Below are positions 10,419-19,910 of a DNA stretch of 51,786 nucleotides, piece by piece (the stretch's first letter is position 1; every line of letters starts with the position of its first letter). The position numbers and the translations under genes are program-made. The notes under the pieces are model-generated. The model saw nothing but the letters and a program-made list of their open reading frames with translations, searched no databases and had not been told where the DNA came from. Origin of the DNA: Actinomycetes bacterium (lineage in GTDB: Bacteria; Actinomycetota; Thermoleophilia; UBA2241); the NCBI GenBank assembly GCA_029547745.1, contig JAKPOQ010000047.1:1-51786 (forward strand). The letters are read 5' to 3'.

Positions 10419-11936
10419 TTGCCGCCGATGCCCGGAGAGATCGCCAGACCTGGACAGGGCCCGGTGACGTGCCCCGTCGACATCTGGCCGGACGACGCCG
10501 TCGAGGCGATCCACGTCGCGTCGCTCGCGTTGCTCTCCCGCGCCGGGGTACGCGTCGAGTCGCCGACCGCGACCGAGATGATGCTGGCGGCCGGTTGTAC
10601 TGCCGCCGGCGATCGTGTCCTGGTCCCCGAGGCCGTGGTCAAGGAGGCGCTGGCGCGGTGTCCGGAGCGTTTCGTCCTCGCGGCGCGCGACGGCGAGAAG
10701 TCGCTTGTCATGGACGCTGAGCCGGCGCAGACCTATGTGCACAACCTGGGCGGCGCCCGGGACGTGATCGATCCGCGTACGGGCGCCGGCCGGCGCGCGA
10801 CGATGCGCGACCAGGTCCTCGCGTCGCGCGTCATGCACCACCTCGAGAACCAGCATCAGGTGACGTCGCTGTGGCAACCGGACGACGTGCCCAGTCTGCT
10901 CGAGCCGCTGTACTCGTACGTCGTCCTCGCGTGGGAGACCGACAAGGCGATCGGGGGGCCGGGCATCTCCCACGCCTTCCAGGCGCACTACCTGACGCAG
11001 ATGGCCACCGTGGTCACGGGCGCGGACGGTACGGACGGGACGTACCCCGTCGACCTCGCGTTCTCGCCGGTCAGTCCGCTGACCCTCGGGAGGGAGGTCA
11101 CCGACGCCCTCGTCGCGCAGGCGCGTCGGGGTGGGGCGGCCATCGAGATCCTCCCTTGTCCCGCCGCCGGGACGACGGCTCCCGCCTCCGTGTCCGCGGC
11201 CGTGGCACAACAGAACGCCGAAGTCCTCGCCGGGATCGTCCTTACGGAAGCGGTCGCGCCGGGCACCCCCGTCTACTATGGGCCGCGACTGAGCGCCGTG
11301 GACCCACGCAGCGGCGTCGTGGTCTCCGGCACTCCCGAGACAGGTGTCGCGTCACTCGCCGCCATCCTGCTGGCGAGGCGCTATGGCCTGGCGTGCGACT
11401 GCTACGGACCCTCCACCGACAGCAAGGTCGTCGACGCCCAGTTCGGGTACGAGCGCGCCGTGAACGCCCTTCTCGGCTTGGCCGGCCGGCCGCGGCTGCT
11501 CTCCGGGATCGGCGAGATACAGGCCGGCGTGGGCAGCTGCCTCGAGGTCGTCCTGATCGACGACGAGATCCTGAACAACGCGATGTACGCCCTGACGCCG
11601 CGGCCATGGGACGCCGACGCCCTCGACGTCGACGCCATGGTCGACGGCGTCCTTTCGGGCCGCGGTTTCCTCGGCACCAGACACACGCGTCGCTACCTTC
11701 GCAGCGATTGCGTGACCCCTCTCGTGGGTTATCGCGGCGGCTTGAGCGAGTGGCTCGCCGCCGACCGTCATGGCGTACTCGACCTCGCCGAGGAGAAGGT
11801 GGCGGAGGTCATCGCAGGTCCCCCCGTCGGGCTGCCCGACGACGTACTGGGCAGCCTCTGTACGATCATCGAGCGTGCGGCGCGGGAGGCCGGCGTCGAC
11901 GAGTGGCCGGACCCTCGTCGCCTGCTCGACGTTTGA
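10419..11936 (+). CDS. Trimethylamine methyltransferase (MttB) superfamily protein, non-pyrrolysine type
   Basis: MttB-like throughout (GPSTDSKVVDAQFGYERAVNALLGLAG, SGIGEIQAGVGSCLEVVLIDDEI, FLGTRHTRRYLR); continuous ORF with no in-frame TAG. Confidence 0.85.
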   Translation: MPPMPGEIARPGQGPVTCPVDIWPDDAVEAIHVASLALLSRAGVRVESPTATEMMLAAGCTAAGDRVLVPEAVVKEALARCPERFVLAARDGEKSLVMDAEPAQTYVHNLGGARDVIDPRTGAGRRATMRDQVLASRVMHHLENQHQVTSLWQPDDVPSLLEPLYSYVVLAWETDKAIGGPGISHAFQAHYLTQMATVVTGADGTDGTYPVDLAFSPVSPLTLGREVTDALVAQARRGGAAIEILPCPAAGTTAPASVSAAVAQQNAEVLAGIVLTEAVAPGTPVYYGPRLSAVDPRSGVVVSGTPETGVASLAAILLARRYGLACDCYGPSTDSKVVDAQFGYERAVNALLGLAGRPRLLSGIGEIQAGVGSCLEVVLIDDEILNNAMYALTPRPWDADALDVDAMVDGVLSGRGFLGTRHTRRYLRSDCVTPLVGYRGGLSEWLAADRHGVLDLAEEKVAEVIAGPPVGLPDDVLGSLCTIIERAAREAGVDEWPDPRRLLDV

Positions 11937-11947
11937 CCCGCAAGCCG

Positions 11948-13015
11948 ATGGCGATCCCTTTCATCCACGTCCAGGCGCGCGGTACGTACCGGGAGCTGGG
12001 CCGGGCGGTCGGCGAGGCGGCGCGTGAGCAGGTGCGGGCCTCTGTCGACTTCTTCGCCGGCGGGTTCGAGGCGATGACGTGCGGACGGCTGACCTTCGCT
12101 GCGGCCGAAGAGCAGGCGCACGCCTACGCCACGTGCGCCGAGCGCTGGCTCCCGCAGTACGTGGACGAGCTCCGCGGCCTGGCCGAAGGGTCTGGCGTGC
12201 CCTTCACCAAGCTGATGGTGCTGAACTGCGCCGAGGAGTTCACTGCGACGGAGCCGGTGGGCGGCGACCATTGCACTGCAGTGGCGGTCGCCGCCCGCGG
12301 TCGACATGTCGTCGGCCACAACATGGACTGGTACGTGATCGACGCCGAGAACAACGTCCTGTTCGATCTGACCGTCCCGGACGGCACGCGCATCATGGGC
12401 ATCGCCGGGGCGCCCTACCTGCTGATGCTCGGCATGAACTCTCACGGCGTGGCCAACGTGAGCAACTCAGTCTACTCATCCGACAACCGGGTCGGCGTGC
12501 CGAACGCGTTCGTGCGCCGCTGGTCGATCGAGGCCCCGACGCTCGAGGAGGCGCGTGCTCGCGGCCTGCTTGCCGCACGGGCGCGGGGGACGAACCACTT
12601 CCTCGCCGATCTCGGGAGCAGGCTGTGGGACGTCGAGACGTCGGCTACCGCCTATGCGTTCATCGACCGTTCCGACGCCGGGACCATGGCGCATACCAAC
12701 CACTTCACGTCGCCGCTCATGGCCCCGTTCGAGGGGACGCGTCACGAAGAATCGCGGGTCCGGCTCGAGACGGCCGAGCGTCTTCTCACCGAGGGGGTCT
12801 CGCGCGGCGACGACCCCGTCGCGCTCGTCAGCCGCGTCCTGCGCTGTCATGATCCCTCGGCGGAGTACGCGATCTGTGGCCATGCTGACGAGAGCGTCGC
12901 TCTCGCCGCGCAGGGGATGACCGTGGGCAGCATGGTCTGTGATCTCGACGAGCGGGTGTTGTACGCATGCGCCGGACCGCCGTGCGAGAACCAGTACCAG
13001 ACGTTCTCGCTGTGA
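11948..13015 (+). CDS. C45 family autoproteolytic acyltransferase/hydrolase (acyl-CoA:6-APA acyltransferase-like)
   Basis: GGDHCTAVAVAARGRHVVGHNMDW Ntn nucleophile region and MLGMNSHGVANVSNS; ATG at 11948. Confidence 0.8.
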   Translation: MAIPFIHVQARGTYRELGRAVGEAAREQVRASVDFFAGGFEAMTCGRLTFAAAEEQAHAYATCAERWLPQYVDELRGLAEGSGVPFTKLMVLNCAEEFTATEPVGGDHCTAVAVAARGRHVVGHNMDWYVIDAENNVLFDLTVPDGTRIMGIAGAPYLLMLGMNSHGVANVSNSVYSSDNRVGVPNAFVRRWSIEAPTLEEARARGLLAARARGTNHFLADLGSRLWDVETSATAYAFIDRSDAGTMAHTNHFTSPLMAPFEGTRHEESRVRLETAERLLTEGVSRGDDPVALVSRVLRCHDPSAEYAICGHADESVALAAQGMTVGSMVCDLDERVLYACAGPPCENQYQTFSL

Positions 13016-13029
13016 GGGGGTGAGCCGGC

Positions 13030-14679
13030 GTGGCCGTCTTCGACATCGTCGTCGCCGACGGCAGGATCGTGGACGGGTGCGGGAACCCCTGGTACCGAGG
13101 AGACCTCGGTATCCGTGGTCGTCGCGTCGCCGCCGTGGCGCCGCCGGGGACCCTTCGCGGCCGGCGCATCATCGATGCTGGCGACCGCTACGTGACGCCG
13201 GGGTTCGTCGACCCGCATACACATTCCGACATCTCGATCATCGCCTACCCGCGGGCAGAGTCCGCGGTGTTCCAGGGCGTCACGACGCATGTGACGGGAA
13301 ACTGCGGCATGGGCGCGGCCCCGGTGACGGACCGCTTCCGCGCCGAGGCCCGCGCCGAGTGGGAGTACTACTGGTCGGTCGACGTCGACTGGTCGTGGCG
13401 GAGCTTCGCGCAGTACCTGCGGGCGGTCGAGGCCCGGGGGACGGCCATCAACATCGCCCCGCTCGTCGGCCATGGCGCCTTGCGCATCGCGGCGATGGGC
13501 AACGCCGAACGGCGGGCCACGTCGCGGGAGATCGCCGTGATGTGTCGCTTGCTCGAGCGAAGCATGCGCGCCGGCGCCCATGGACTCTCGACCGGCCTCG
13601 TCTACCCTCCGGGGTGCTTCGCCGCGACGGACGAGATCGTCGCCCTCTGTGAGGTCGTGGCGAAGTACCACGGCATCTACACGTCGCACATCCGCGGCGA
13701 GCGTGAGACGATCCTCGACGCCGTCCGCGAGGCGATCGCGATCGGCCGCGCCGCGGGTGTGCCGGTGGAGGTCTCGCACAACGCTCCGAAGTGGGGGGCG
13801 GGCCCGGAGGCCAAGGCGAACCTGGAGCTGGTCGAGGAAGCCCGGCGCGCGGGACAGGATGTGACGGTCGACAACGACAGTCACACGGACCTCGCGCCGC
13901 GCCTGTCGCGCGCTCTTCCCCAGACGTTCCTCGGTCTTCCCCACGAGCGCCTCATGGCGCTGCTTGCGGACCCGGAGCAGCGTCCCAACGTGCGCCGGGC
14001 TGTGGAGAGCGACACCCCGCCCGGCGCAGGGTACGCCGGACTCGTGAAACACGGCCGCTTCGACCGTATCGTCGTCCTCTACGCGCCGAACCAGCCGCAC
14101 CTCCGCGGGCAGACGGTCGCGAAGATCGCCGCCGTCCGCGGCGCCGACCCGTTCGACACGTTCCTAGACCTGATCGTCGAGGAAGACGACCGGGTCGTCG
14201 GCATCTTCGACTACATCGACGAGGCTGAGATACGCCGTGTCCTCACGCACCCGCTCACCATGGTCTGTTCCGACGGCTTCGTCATGCCGCCCGCCGAAGG
14301 GCTCGACGACCCTGCTCTGTACTGGCCATGCAGCTACGGCGAGTACCCGGGCATCCTCGAGCGCTACGTGCGTGACGAGCCGGTCCTGCGCCTCGAGGAG
14401 GCCGTCCGCAAGATGACGTCCTTCCCGGCGCAGCGCTTCGGCCTGACCGATCGCGGCGCCCTGCGCCCGGGGTTGGCGGCGGACGTGCTCGTGTTCGACC
14501 TCGAGCGCCTGCGCGACCGCGCCACGAACCCGTACCCGCACAGCTATCCGTTCGTCAACATCCCACACGCATACGCGGAGGGCATGGATCTCGTGCTCGT
14601 GAACGGGGTCGTCGTCATCGACGAGGGCCGCCACACCGGGGAACTGCCCGGCCGCGTCCTGCGCCACCACGGGCGCTGA
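13030..14679 (+). CDS. N-acyl-D-amino-acid deacylase-like amidohydrolase
   Basis: GFVDPHTHSDISI metal site, GAHGLSTGLVYPPG, TSHIRGERE, VCSDGF. Confidence 0.85.
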   Translation: MAVFDIVVADGRIVDGCGNPWYRGDLGIRGRRVAAVAPPGTLRGRRIIDAGDRYVTPGFVDPHTHSDISIIAYPRAESAVFQGVTTHVTGNCGMGAAPVTDRFRAEARAEWEYYWSVDVDWSWRSFAQYLRAVEARGTAINIAPLVGHGALRIAAMGNAERRATSREIAVMCRLLERSMRAGAHGLSTGLVYPPGCFAATDEIVALCEVVAKYHGIYTSHIRGERETILDAVREAIAIGRAAGVPVEVSHNAPKWGAGPEAKANLELVEEARRAGQDVTVDNDSHTDLAPRLSRALPQTFLGLPHERLMALLADPEQRPNVRRAVESDTPPGAGYAGLVKHGRFDRIVVLYAPNQPHLRGQTVAKIAAVRGADPFDTFLDLIVEEDDRVVGIFDYIDEAEIRRVLTHPLTMVCSDGFVMPPAEGLDDPALYWPCSYGEYPGILERYVRDEPVLRLEEAVRKMTSFPAQRFGLTDRGALRPGLAADVLVFDLERLRDRATNPYPHSYPFVNIPHAYAEGMDLVLVNGVVVIDEGRHTGELPGRVLRHHGR

Positions 14680-14697
14680 GCGGGGCGCGCCCCGCTC
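14678..14697 (+). terminator. 20-bp perfect palindrome, possible terminator
   Basis: GAGCGGGGCGCGCCCCGCTC overlapping the stop codon of the amidohydrolase. Confidence 0.4.
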
Positions 14698-14910
14698 GAC
14701 AAGATGCCGAGTGACAAGTCCGCTCTCTTCGGGTCGCCTCCAGGAGCAGAAGAATGGTGAGGTTCTCGGGAGCGCTCGCCGCCAACCTTGGTCAGAAACG
14801 TGACCTAGGCAAGATCGTGGCCCCTTGCCAGAATGAGATGTGTGCGGCCAGCATGAGCCGCGCGCGTCTCCTCGCGAGGCAGGTGCGCCAGAAGGGCAGC
14901 GGTCAGGGGG

Positions 14911-16743
14911 GTGGATTTCATGAGGTGGTCAGGGATCGCTCGCGAGCGCGGACGGCTGTTCGTCCTCGTGTGCGCGTCCGTCCTGTTCGTCGGCCTCGTC
15001 GCCGGCATCGGCATGGCGTTGGCCGCCGACGAGAGCCCGTCGCCAGGCGAGAGCAAGGTCGTACTCAAGCTGGGTTGGACGAACGAGCCCGACAACCTCA
15101 ACCCGTTCGTCGGGTACGAGGGATCCTCGTACGAGGTCTGGGCGCTCAACTACGACATGCTGATCGGCTACGCGGCCGAGGACGGGTCCCCGGAGGGGAG
15201 GATCGCCGAGAGCTGGGAGGTGTCGGACGACGGCCTCACGTGGACGTTCAAGATCCGCGAGGGCGTCAAGTGGCAGGACGGCACGCCCCTCACCGCGAGT
15301 GACGTGGCCTTCAGCTACAACGTCATCATCGACAACGACCTGACGGCCTACTCCACCTATACGAAGAACATCGACCACGTGCGGGCGATCGACGATACCA
15401 CGGTCGAGATGGTCTGCTCGCAGCCCAAGGCGAACATGGAGCGGCTTTGGGTCTACGTCCTGCCGGAGCACATCTGGGGCAAGCTCAAGAACGTCGAGAA
15501 GTACCGCATGGAGTACCCCATCGTCGGCTCGGGCCCGTTCCAGTGTGCGGAGTGGAAGAAGGGCAACTACGTCAAGATGGTCAAGAACCCGGGCTACTGG
15601 GGACCCGAACCGACCATCGACGAGATCTACTTCCAGTATTACACGAACTCCGACACGATGGCTCAGGAGGTCAGGTCGGGCGTCCTCGACGGGGCCGTCG
15701 ACATCCCGACGGCGCAGTTCAAGACGTTCGGTGACCTGGAGGGCTTCGACGCCGTCGCCTACAACATATTCCTGTGGGAGTACCTGTCGTTCAACTGCTA
15801 TAGCGAACCCCAGTCGCTGGGCGACCCGGTGCTGCGCGACGTGAAGTTCCGCCAGGCGCTGAACTGGGCCGTCGACAAGCAGAAGTGCGTCGACATCGCT
15901 TGGAGCGGTCTTGCGGTGCCGGGGACGACCGTCATCCCGCCAGACGAGTTCCCGGCCGACTGGGACGCCCACTACGAGCCGACTGCCGACGAGACTTACG
16001 GGTTCGACCTCGACAAGGCCAGGCAGTTGTTGGACGAGGCGGGCTACACCGATTCCGACGGCGACGGCGTCAGGGAGTCCAAGGGCAAGCCCATCAAGCT
16101 TCGCCTCTGGGCGCGCAGCGAGTCGCTCTCGAGCCAGAACATGGGCAAGCTCATCGCCGGGTGGTTCTCGGACATCGGCCTCAAGATCGAGTTCCAGGTC
16201 ATGGACGACGGCGCCATCTCGGACAAGCTATACAACTACGACGCCGACTGCGCCTACGCGCCGGACTACGACATGTACATCTGGGACTTCTGGGGGTACG
16301 CGGACCCCGGGGACACGTTGTCGAGCTTCACGACCGACCAGATCGAGTGGTGGAACGACCCCTGCTGGAGCAACGCGGAGTTCGATCGCCTCGCCAAGGA
16401 ACAGTACGGCGAGATGGACCCCGCCGCTCGCCTCGACATGATCCATCGCATGCAGCAGATCATGTACGTGGAGTCACCGGAGATCGTGGTCGACTATCCG
16501 TCGACGCTCGAAGTCGTCAACACCGACCGCTGGGAGGGATGGACGCCGTTCATGGACGGCGGCGTCTTCTACACGAACTACGCCATCGACAGCTATCTGA
16601 ACCTGAAGCCGAAGGCCGCGGAGGAGGCCGGCGGCTCCAGCGCGACGACGGCGATCGTCGTGGTCGTCGTGATCGCCGTCGTCATCGCGCTGGTCGCCTG
16701 GCTGCTCTTGCACGGCCGTGGCGGTCACGTCGAGGAGGCCTGA
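14911..16743 (+). CDS. Peptide-type ABC transporter substrate-binding protein (SBP family 5) with C-terminal TM helix
   Basis: N-terminal signal/[41 protein letters not shown]-terminal [25 protein letters not shown]; alternative ATG start at 14920. Confidence 0.9.
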   Translation: MDFMRWSGIARERGRLFVLVCASVLFVGLVAGIGMALAADESPSPGESKVVLKLGWTNEPDNLNPFVGYEGSSYEVWALNYDMLIGYAAEDGSPEGRIAESWEVSDDGLTWTFKIREGVKWQDGTPLTASDVAFSYNVIIDNDLTAYSTYTKNIDHVRAIDDTTVEMVCSQPKANMERLWVYVLPEHIWGKLKNVEKYRMEYPIVGSGPFQCAEWKKGNYVKMVKNPGYWGPEPTIDEIYFQYYTNSDTMAQEVRSGVLDGAVDIPTAQFKTFGDLEGFDAVAYNIFLWEYLSFNCYSEPQSLGDPVLRDVKFRQALNWAVDKQKCVDIAWSGLAVPGTTVIPPDEFPADWDAHYEPTADETYGFDLDKARQLLDEAGYTDSDGDGVRESKGKPIKLRLWARSESLSSQNMGKLIAGWFSDIGLKIEFQVMDDGAISDKLYNYDADCAYAPDYDMYIWDFWGYADPGDTLSSFTTDQIEWWNDPCWSNAEFDRLAKEQYGEMDPAARLDMIHRMQQIMYVESPEIVVDYPSTLEVVNTDRWEGWTPFMDGGVFYTNYAIDSYLNLKPKAAEEAGGSSATTAIVVVVVIAVVIALVAWLLLHGRGGHVEEA

Positions 16744-16793
16744 CACCCGGGCGGCGCTCCCGCGTGCGGCGTGTGCCGCCGCGGCGCTTCGAG

Positions 16794-16829
16794 ACGGCGC
16801 CGGCGGGGCTGTGGCCCCGCCGGCGCCGT
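16794..16829 (+). terminator. Hairpin terminator after substrate-binding protein gene
   Basis: 16-bp perfect stem ACGGCGCCGGCGGGGC / GCCCCGCCGGCGCCGT, loop TGTG, followed by TTGCTT. Confidence 0.65.
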
Positions 16830-16945
16830 TTGCTTGCGCCGCGGGTCTGTTCCCACGCCTTTGGACATCCTGTAGAATCGCTGGGTCCTGCGTGAGGAGC
16901 GTGGGGCCGCAGACACCCCGACTCGAGAAAGGCAGGAGAAGAGCT

Positions 16946-18115
16946 ATGGCGGTAGACCCGAACGTGTACGACATCGAGATGGAGCACGTCACCAAACGGT
17001 TCGGCGACTTCGTCGCCGTCAAGGACATGGACCTCAAGATCAAGAAGGGCGAGTTCTTCTCCATGCTCGGCCCGTCGGGGTGCGGCAAGACGACCACCCT
17101 GCGCATGGTAGCCGGCTTCGAGGAGCCGACCGAGGGCGAGATCTACCTCGCCAACACGCCTGTGGCCGGCGTGCCGCCGTACAAGCGCCCCGTGAACACC
17201 GTCTTTCAGAGCTACGCCCTTTTCCCGCATCTCAGCGTGTGGGAGAACGTAGCCTTCGGCCTCAAGCGCAAGCATGTGGACAAGAAGGAGATCGAACAGC
17301 GCGTCGGCGAGGCCATCGCCATGGTCGAAATGGAGTCCATGAAGGACCGCAAGCCTGTGCAGCTCTCCGGCGGCCAGCAGCAGCGCGTCGCCCTGGCGCG
17401 AGCGCTGGTGAACCGCCCGACCGTGCTCCTTCTCGACGAACCGCTGGGCGCTCTCGACGCGAAGTTGCGCAAGGCGATGCAGCTCGAGTTGAAGAAGCTG
17501 CAAAGTGACGTCGGCATCACCTTCATCTACGTGACCCACGACCAGGAAGAGGCGCTGACCATGAGCGACCGCCTGGCCGTCATGAGCCAGGGCGTGGTCG
17601 AGCAAGTCGGGACGCCGGCGGAGATCTACGAGAATCCACAGTCCGCCTTCGTCGCCAACTTCATCGGGGTGTCGAACATCTACCTGTCGGACGTGACCAG
17701 GGTCGAAGGCGGCGTTGCCGAGTGCCGCACCGACAAGGGTCTCGGCGTCCTCGTGTCGGCGCACGGCAAGGACATCAAGGCGGGCGACAAGGTCGGCGTC
17801 GTCATCCGTCCCGAGAAGTTCGCCATCGCCCCCGTCGAGAAGGCCGCGGCGATCTCGGACCGCGAGAACGTCTTCGACGGCGTCATCAAGGCGATCGTGT
17901 ACATCGGGTCGGTCACCCAGTTCATCGTCGACATCGAGGGCAAGCACTTGGCCCAGATCCTGTTCCAGAATCTGTACCACACCGAGCGTGAAGAGTGGGC
18001 CGAGGACGAGAAGGTCAAAGTGGCCTGCTGGAAGGACAGTGCTTCGCTCATCACCGATGTCAAGACGGGCATGGCCGAGAAAGACCTCATGGGCGAGGTC
18101 GTGAAACGCATCTGA
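16946..18115 (+). CDS. PotA/UgpC-like ABC transporter ATP-binding protein
   Basis: [54 protein letters not shown]-terminal TOBE-like region; ATG at 16946. Confidence 0.9.
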   Translation: MAVDPNVYDIEMEHVTKRFGDFVAVKDMDLKIKKGEFFSMLGPSGCGKTTTLRMVAGFEEPTEGEIYLANTPVAGVPPYKRPVNTVFQSYALFPHLSVWENVAFGLKRKHVDKKEIEQRVGEAIAMVEMESMKDRKPVQLSGGQQQRVALARALVNRPTVLLLDEPLGALDAKLRKAMQLELKKLQSDVGITFIYVTHDQEEALTMSDRLAVMSQGVVEQVGTPAEIYENPQSAFVANFIGVSNIYLSDVTRVEGGVAECRTDKGLGVLVSAHGKDIKAGDKVGVVIRPEKFAIAPVEKAAAISDRENVFDGVIKAIVYIGSVTQFIVDIEGKHLAQILFQNLYHTEREEWAEDEKVKVACWKDSASLITDVKTGMAEKDLMGEVVKRI

Positions 18116-18146
18116 CCGCGGCCGGAGCCCTGGAGGGACGGAAGCA

Positions 18147-19805
18147 GTGATCACGGTCCAGGACATCCTCGACATCGCCGATCTCGACCTCAAACTGCTC
18201 GCCGGAGCGAAGTCGGTGAGCAACCCGGTGCGCTGGGTCCACATCACCGAGGTGCCCGATCCCACGCGCTGGCTGAGGGGCGGCGAGCTCCTGTTGACAA
18301 CGGGGTATGGCTTCCAGGGCCCGGAGGAGAGACAGGTCGAGCAGCTCAAAGTGCTGATCGACCACAACCTCTCCGGTCTCGGCTTCGGGACCGGGTTCAC
18401 CTTCGACAAGGTGCCGGAATGCCTGGTCAGGGTGGCCGACGAGTACAGCTTCCCCCTTTTCGAGGTGCCGTACCACGTCCCGTTCATCGCCATCACCGAA
18501 GCCGTCGCCTCAAAAATCGTCAACGAGCAGTACTCGCTTCTGCAGCGCAGTCTGGCCGTGCACGAGAAACTGACCAAGATCGTGCTCGAAGAGAAGGGGC
18601 TCGAGGCCATCCTCTCGACCCTTTCGGCCCTGGTCGGCTGCTCCGCCGTGTTGTTCGACTTCCACGGCGTCGTGCTCTGCGAGGCGTCGTACCGGCGGCG
18701 CCTCGGCGCCGAACTCATCGCCGACCTGTGGCGCAACATCTCCGACCGGCGGGCCAACCGTCAGGACTTCGCTCTCGGCATCGAGGGTGTCGGCTCGGGC
18801 GTCCAGGTGTATCCGGTCGTCGCCTCGCACCGGATCGGCGCCTTCCTCGCCGTCGTCAAGGACTCCGGCGACTTCTCGGACTACGACCGCATCATCCTGC
18901 ACCACGTCGTGACCGTGACGGCGCTCGAGCTCGTCAAGAAGAAGGCCGTCGACGAGACCGAGAAGCGGCTCGCCGGCGACTTCTTCGACGAGCTCATCGC
19001 CAGTGACCTCTACGAGGAGGAGATCGCCCGGCGCCTCGCCTTCTTCGGCCTCGACCCGGATGCGGAGCACCTCATCGTGCTCGTCGACATCGACGGCTTC
19101 AAAACGTTGGGCGACGGCCCGTCCGAGCACGAGGACGCGGTCGTCCAGGACGTCAAGGAGCGTCTGCACTGGGCGGTCGACGAGTTCATGGCGCGACGCG
19201 ACATGCCGTTCATCAGCGCGTCGCGCAGCGACTCGGTCATGATCCTCGTCCAGCCGGGCAAGGGCGATGGCCACAAGGTGCTGGCCATGGCCGGCGAGCT
19301 CAAGGAGGCCATCGACACGATGCTGCCCGAGATCACGGTCTCGATCGGCATCGGACGCCCCCACCGCTCGCTCGTCGATCTGCGCCAGAGCTACTACGAA
19401 TCGCTCTACGCGATCAAGATCCGCAAGCTCAAGGGCGGGCGCGGCGTTCTTGCCAGCTTCGACGACCTCGGGTCGTACGGTCTGCTCCTCGGGCTCCAGG
19501 ACACCCTGTCGCTCGAGGTCTTCTGCGACAGCGTGTTGGGTAAGCTCCGCGAGTACGACGAGCAGAACTCGAGCGACCTCGTCAAGAGTCTGGCGTGCTT
19601 CCTCGAGGCGAACGGTCACTGGGGCGATGCCGCCGAGAAGCTGTACGTCCACCGTCACACCCTGCGCTACCGCATGAAGCGCGTCGAGGAGATCACCGGG
19701 AGGGACCTTGACGTCGCCCAGGACCGGATGGAGTTCTGGCTCGCGCTCAAGGCCCGCGAGCTTATCGAGCAGCCACGAAAGCCAAAGGGCGGGCGCGAGA
19801 GCTGA
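18147..19805 (+). CDS. PucR family transcriptional regulator
   Basis: N-terminal PucR domain (VRWVHITEVPDPTRWLRGGELLLTTGYGF) and C-terminal HTH (LYVHRHTLRYRMKRVEEITGRDL). Confidence 0.9.
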   Translation: MITVQDILDIADLDLKLLAGAKSVSNPVRWVHITEVPDPTRWLRGGELLLTTGYGFQGPEERQVEQLKVLIDHNLSGLGFGTGFTFDKVPECLVRVADEYSFPLFEVPYHVPFIAITEAVASKIVNEQYSLLQRSLAVHEKLTKIVLEEKGLEAILSTLSALVGCSAVLFDFHGVVLCEASYRRRLGAELIADLWRNISDRRANRQDFALGIEGVGSGVQVYPVVASHRIGAFLAVVKDSGDFSDYDRIILHHVVTVTALELVKKKAVDETEKRLAGDFFDELIASDLYEEEIARRLAFFGLDPDAEHLIVLVDIDGFKTLGDGPSEHEDAVVQDVKERLHWAVDEFMARRDMPFISASRSDSVMILVQPGKGDGHKVLAMAGELKEAIDTMLPEITVSIGIGRPHRSLVDLRQSYYESLYAIKIRKLKGGRGVLASFDDLGSYGLLLGLQDTLSLEVFCDSVLGKLREYDEQNSSDLVKSLACFLEANGHWGDAAEKLYVHRHTLRYRMKRVEEITGRDLDVAQDRMEFWLALKARELIEQPRKPKGGRES

Positions 19806-19910
19806 CATGGCGTGAGGCCTGACGGGGAGCGGGGGCTGAAGGCGGCTCGGGCGCGAGGTTCGAAGGTGGCCGTCCGAGCCGAGGGTGGCCGCCCGCCCTC
19901 CTCTCGCCGA

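Noticed and set aside
10419-11936. Pyrrolysine-containing trimethylamine methyltransferase
   Set aside because: No in-frame TAG; the ORF is continuous to a normal TGA, so this is a non-Pyl MttB-family member.
10871-11947. N-terminal extension of the C45 hydrolase ORF
   Set aside because: Overlaps the MttB-like gene out of frame; the C45 homology begins at the ATG at 11948.
14813-14828. Sigma54-like promoter (TGGCCCCTTGC) upstream of the SBP gene
   Set aside because: Spacing between the GG and GC elements is too short for a -24/-12 promoter.
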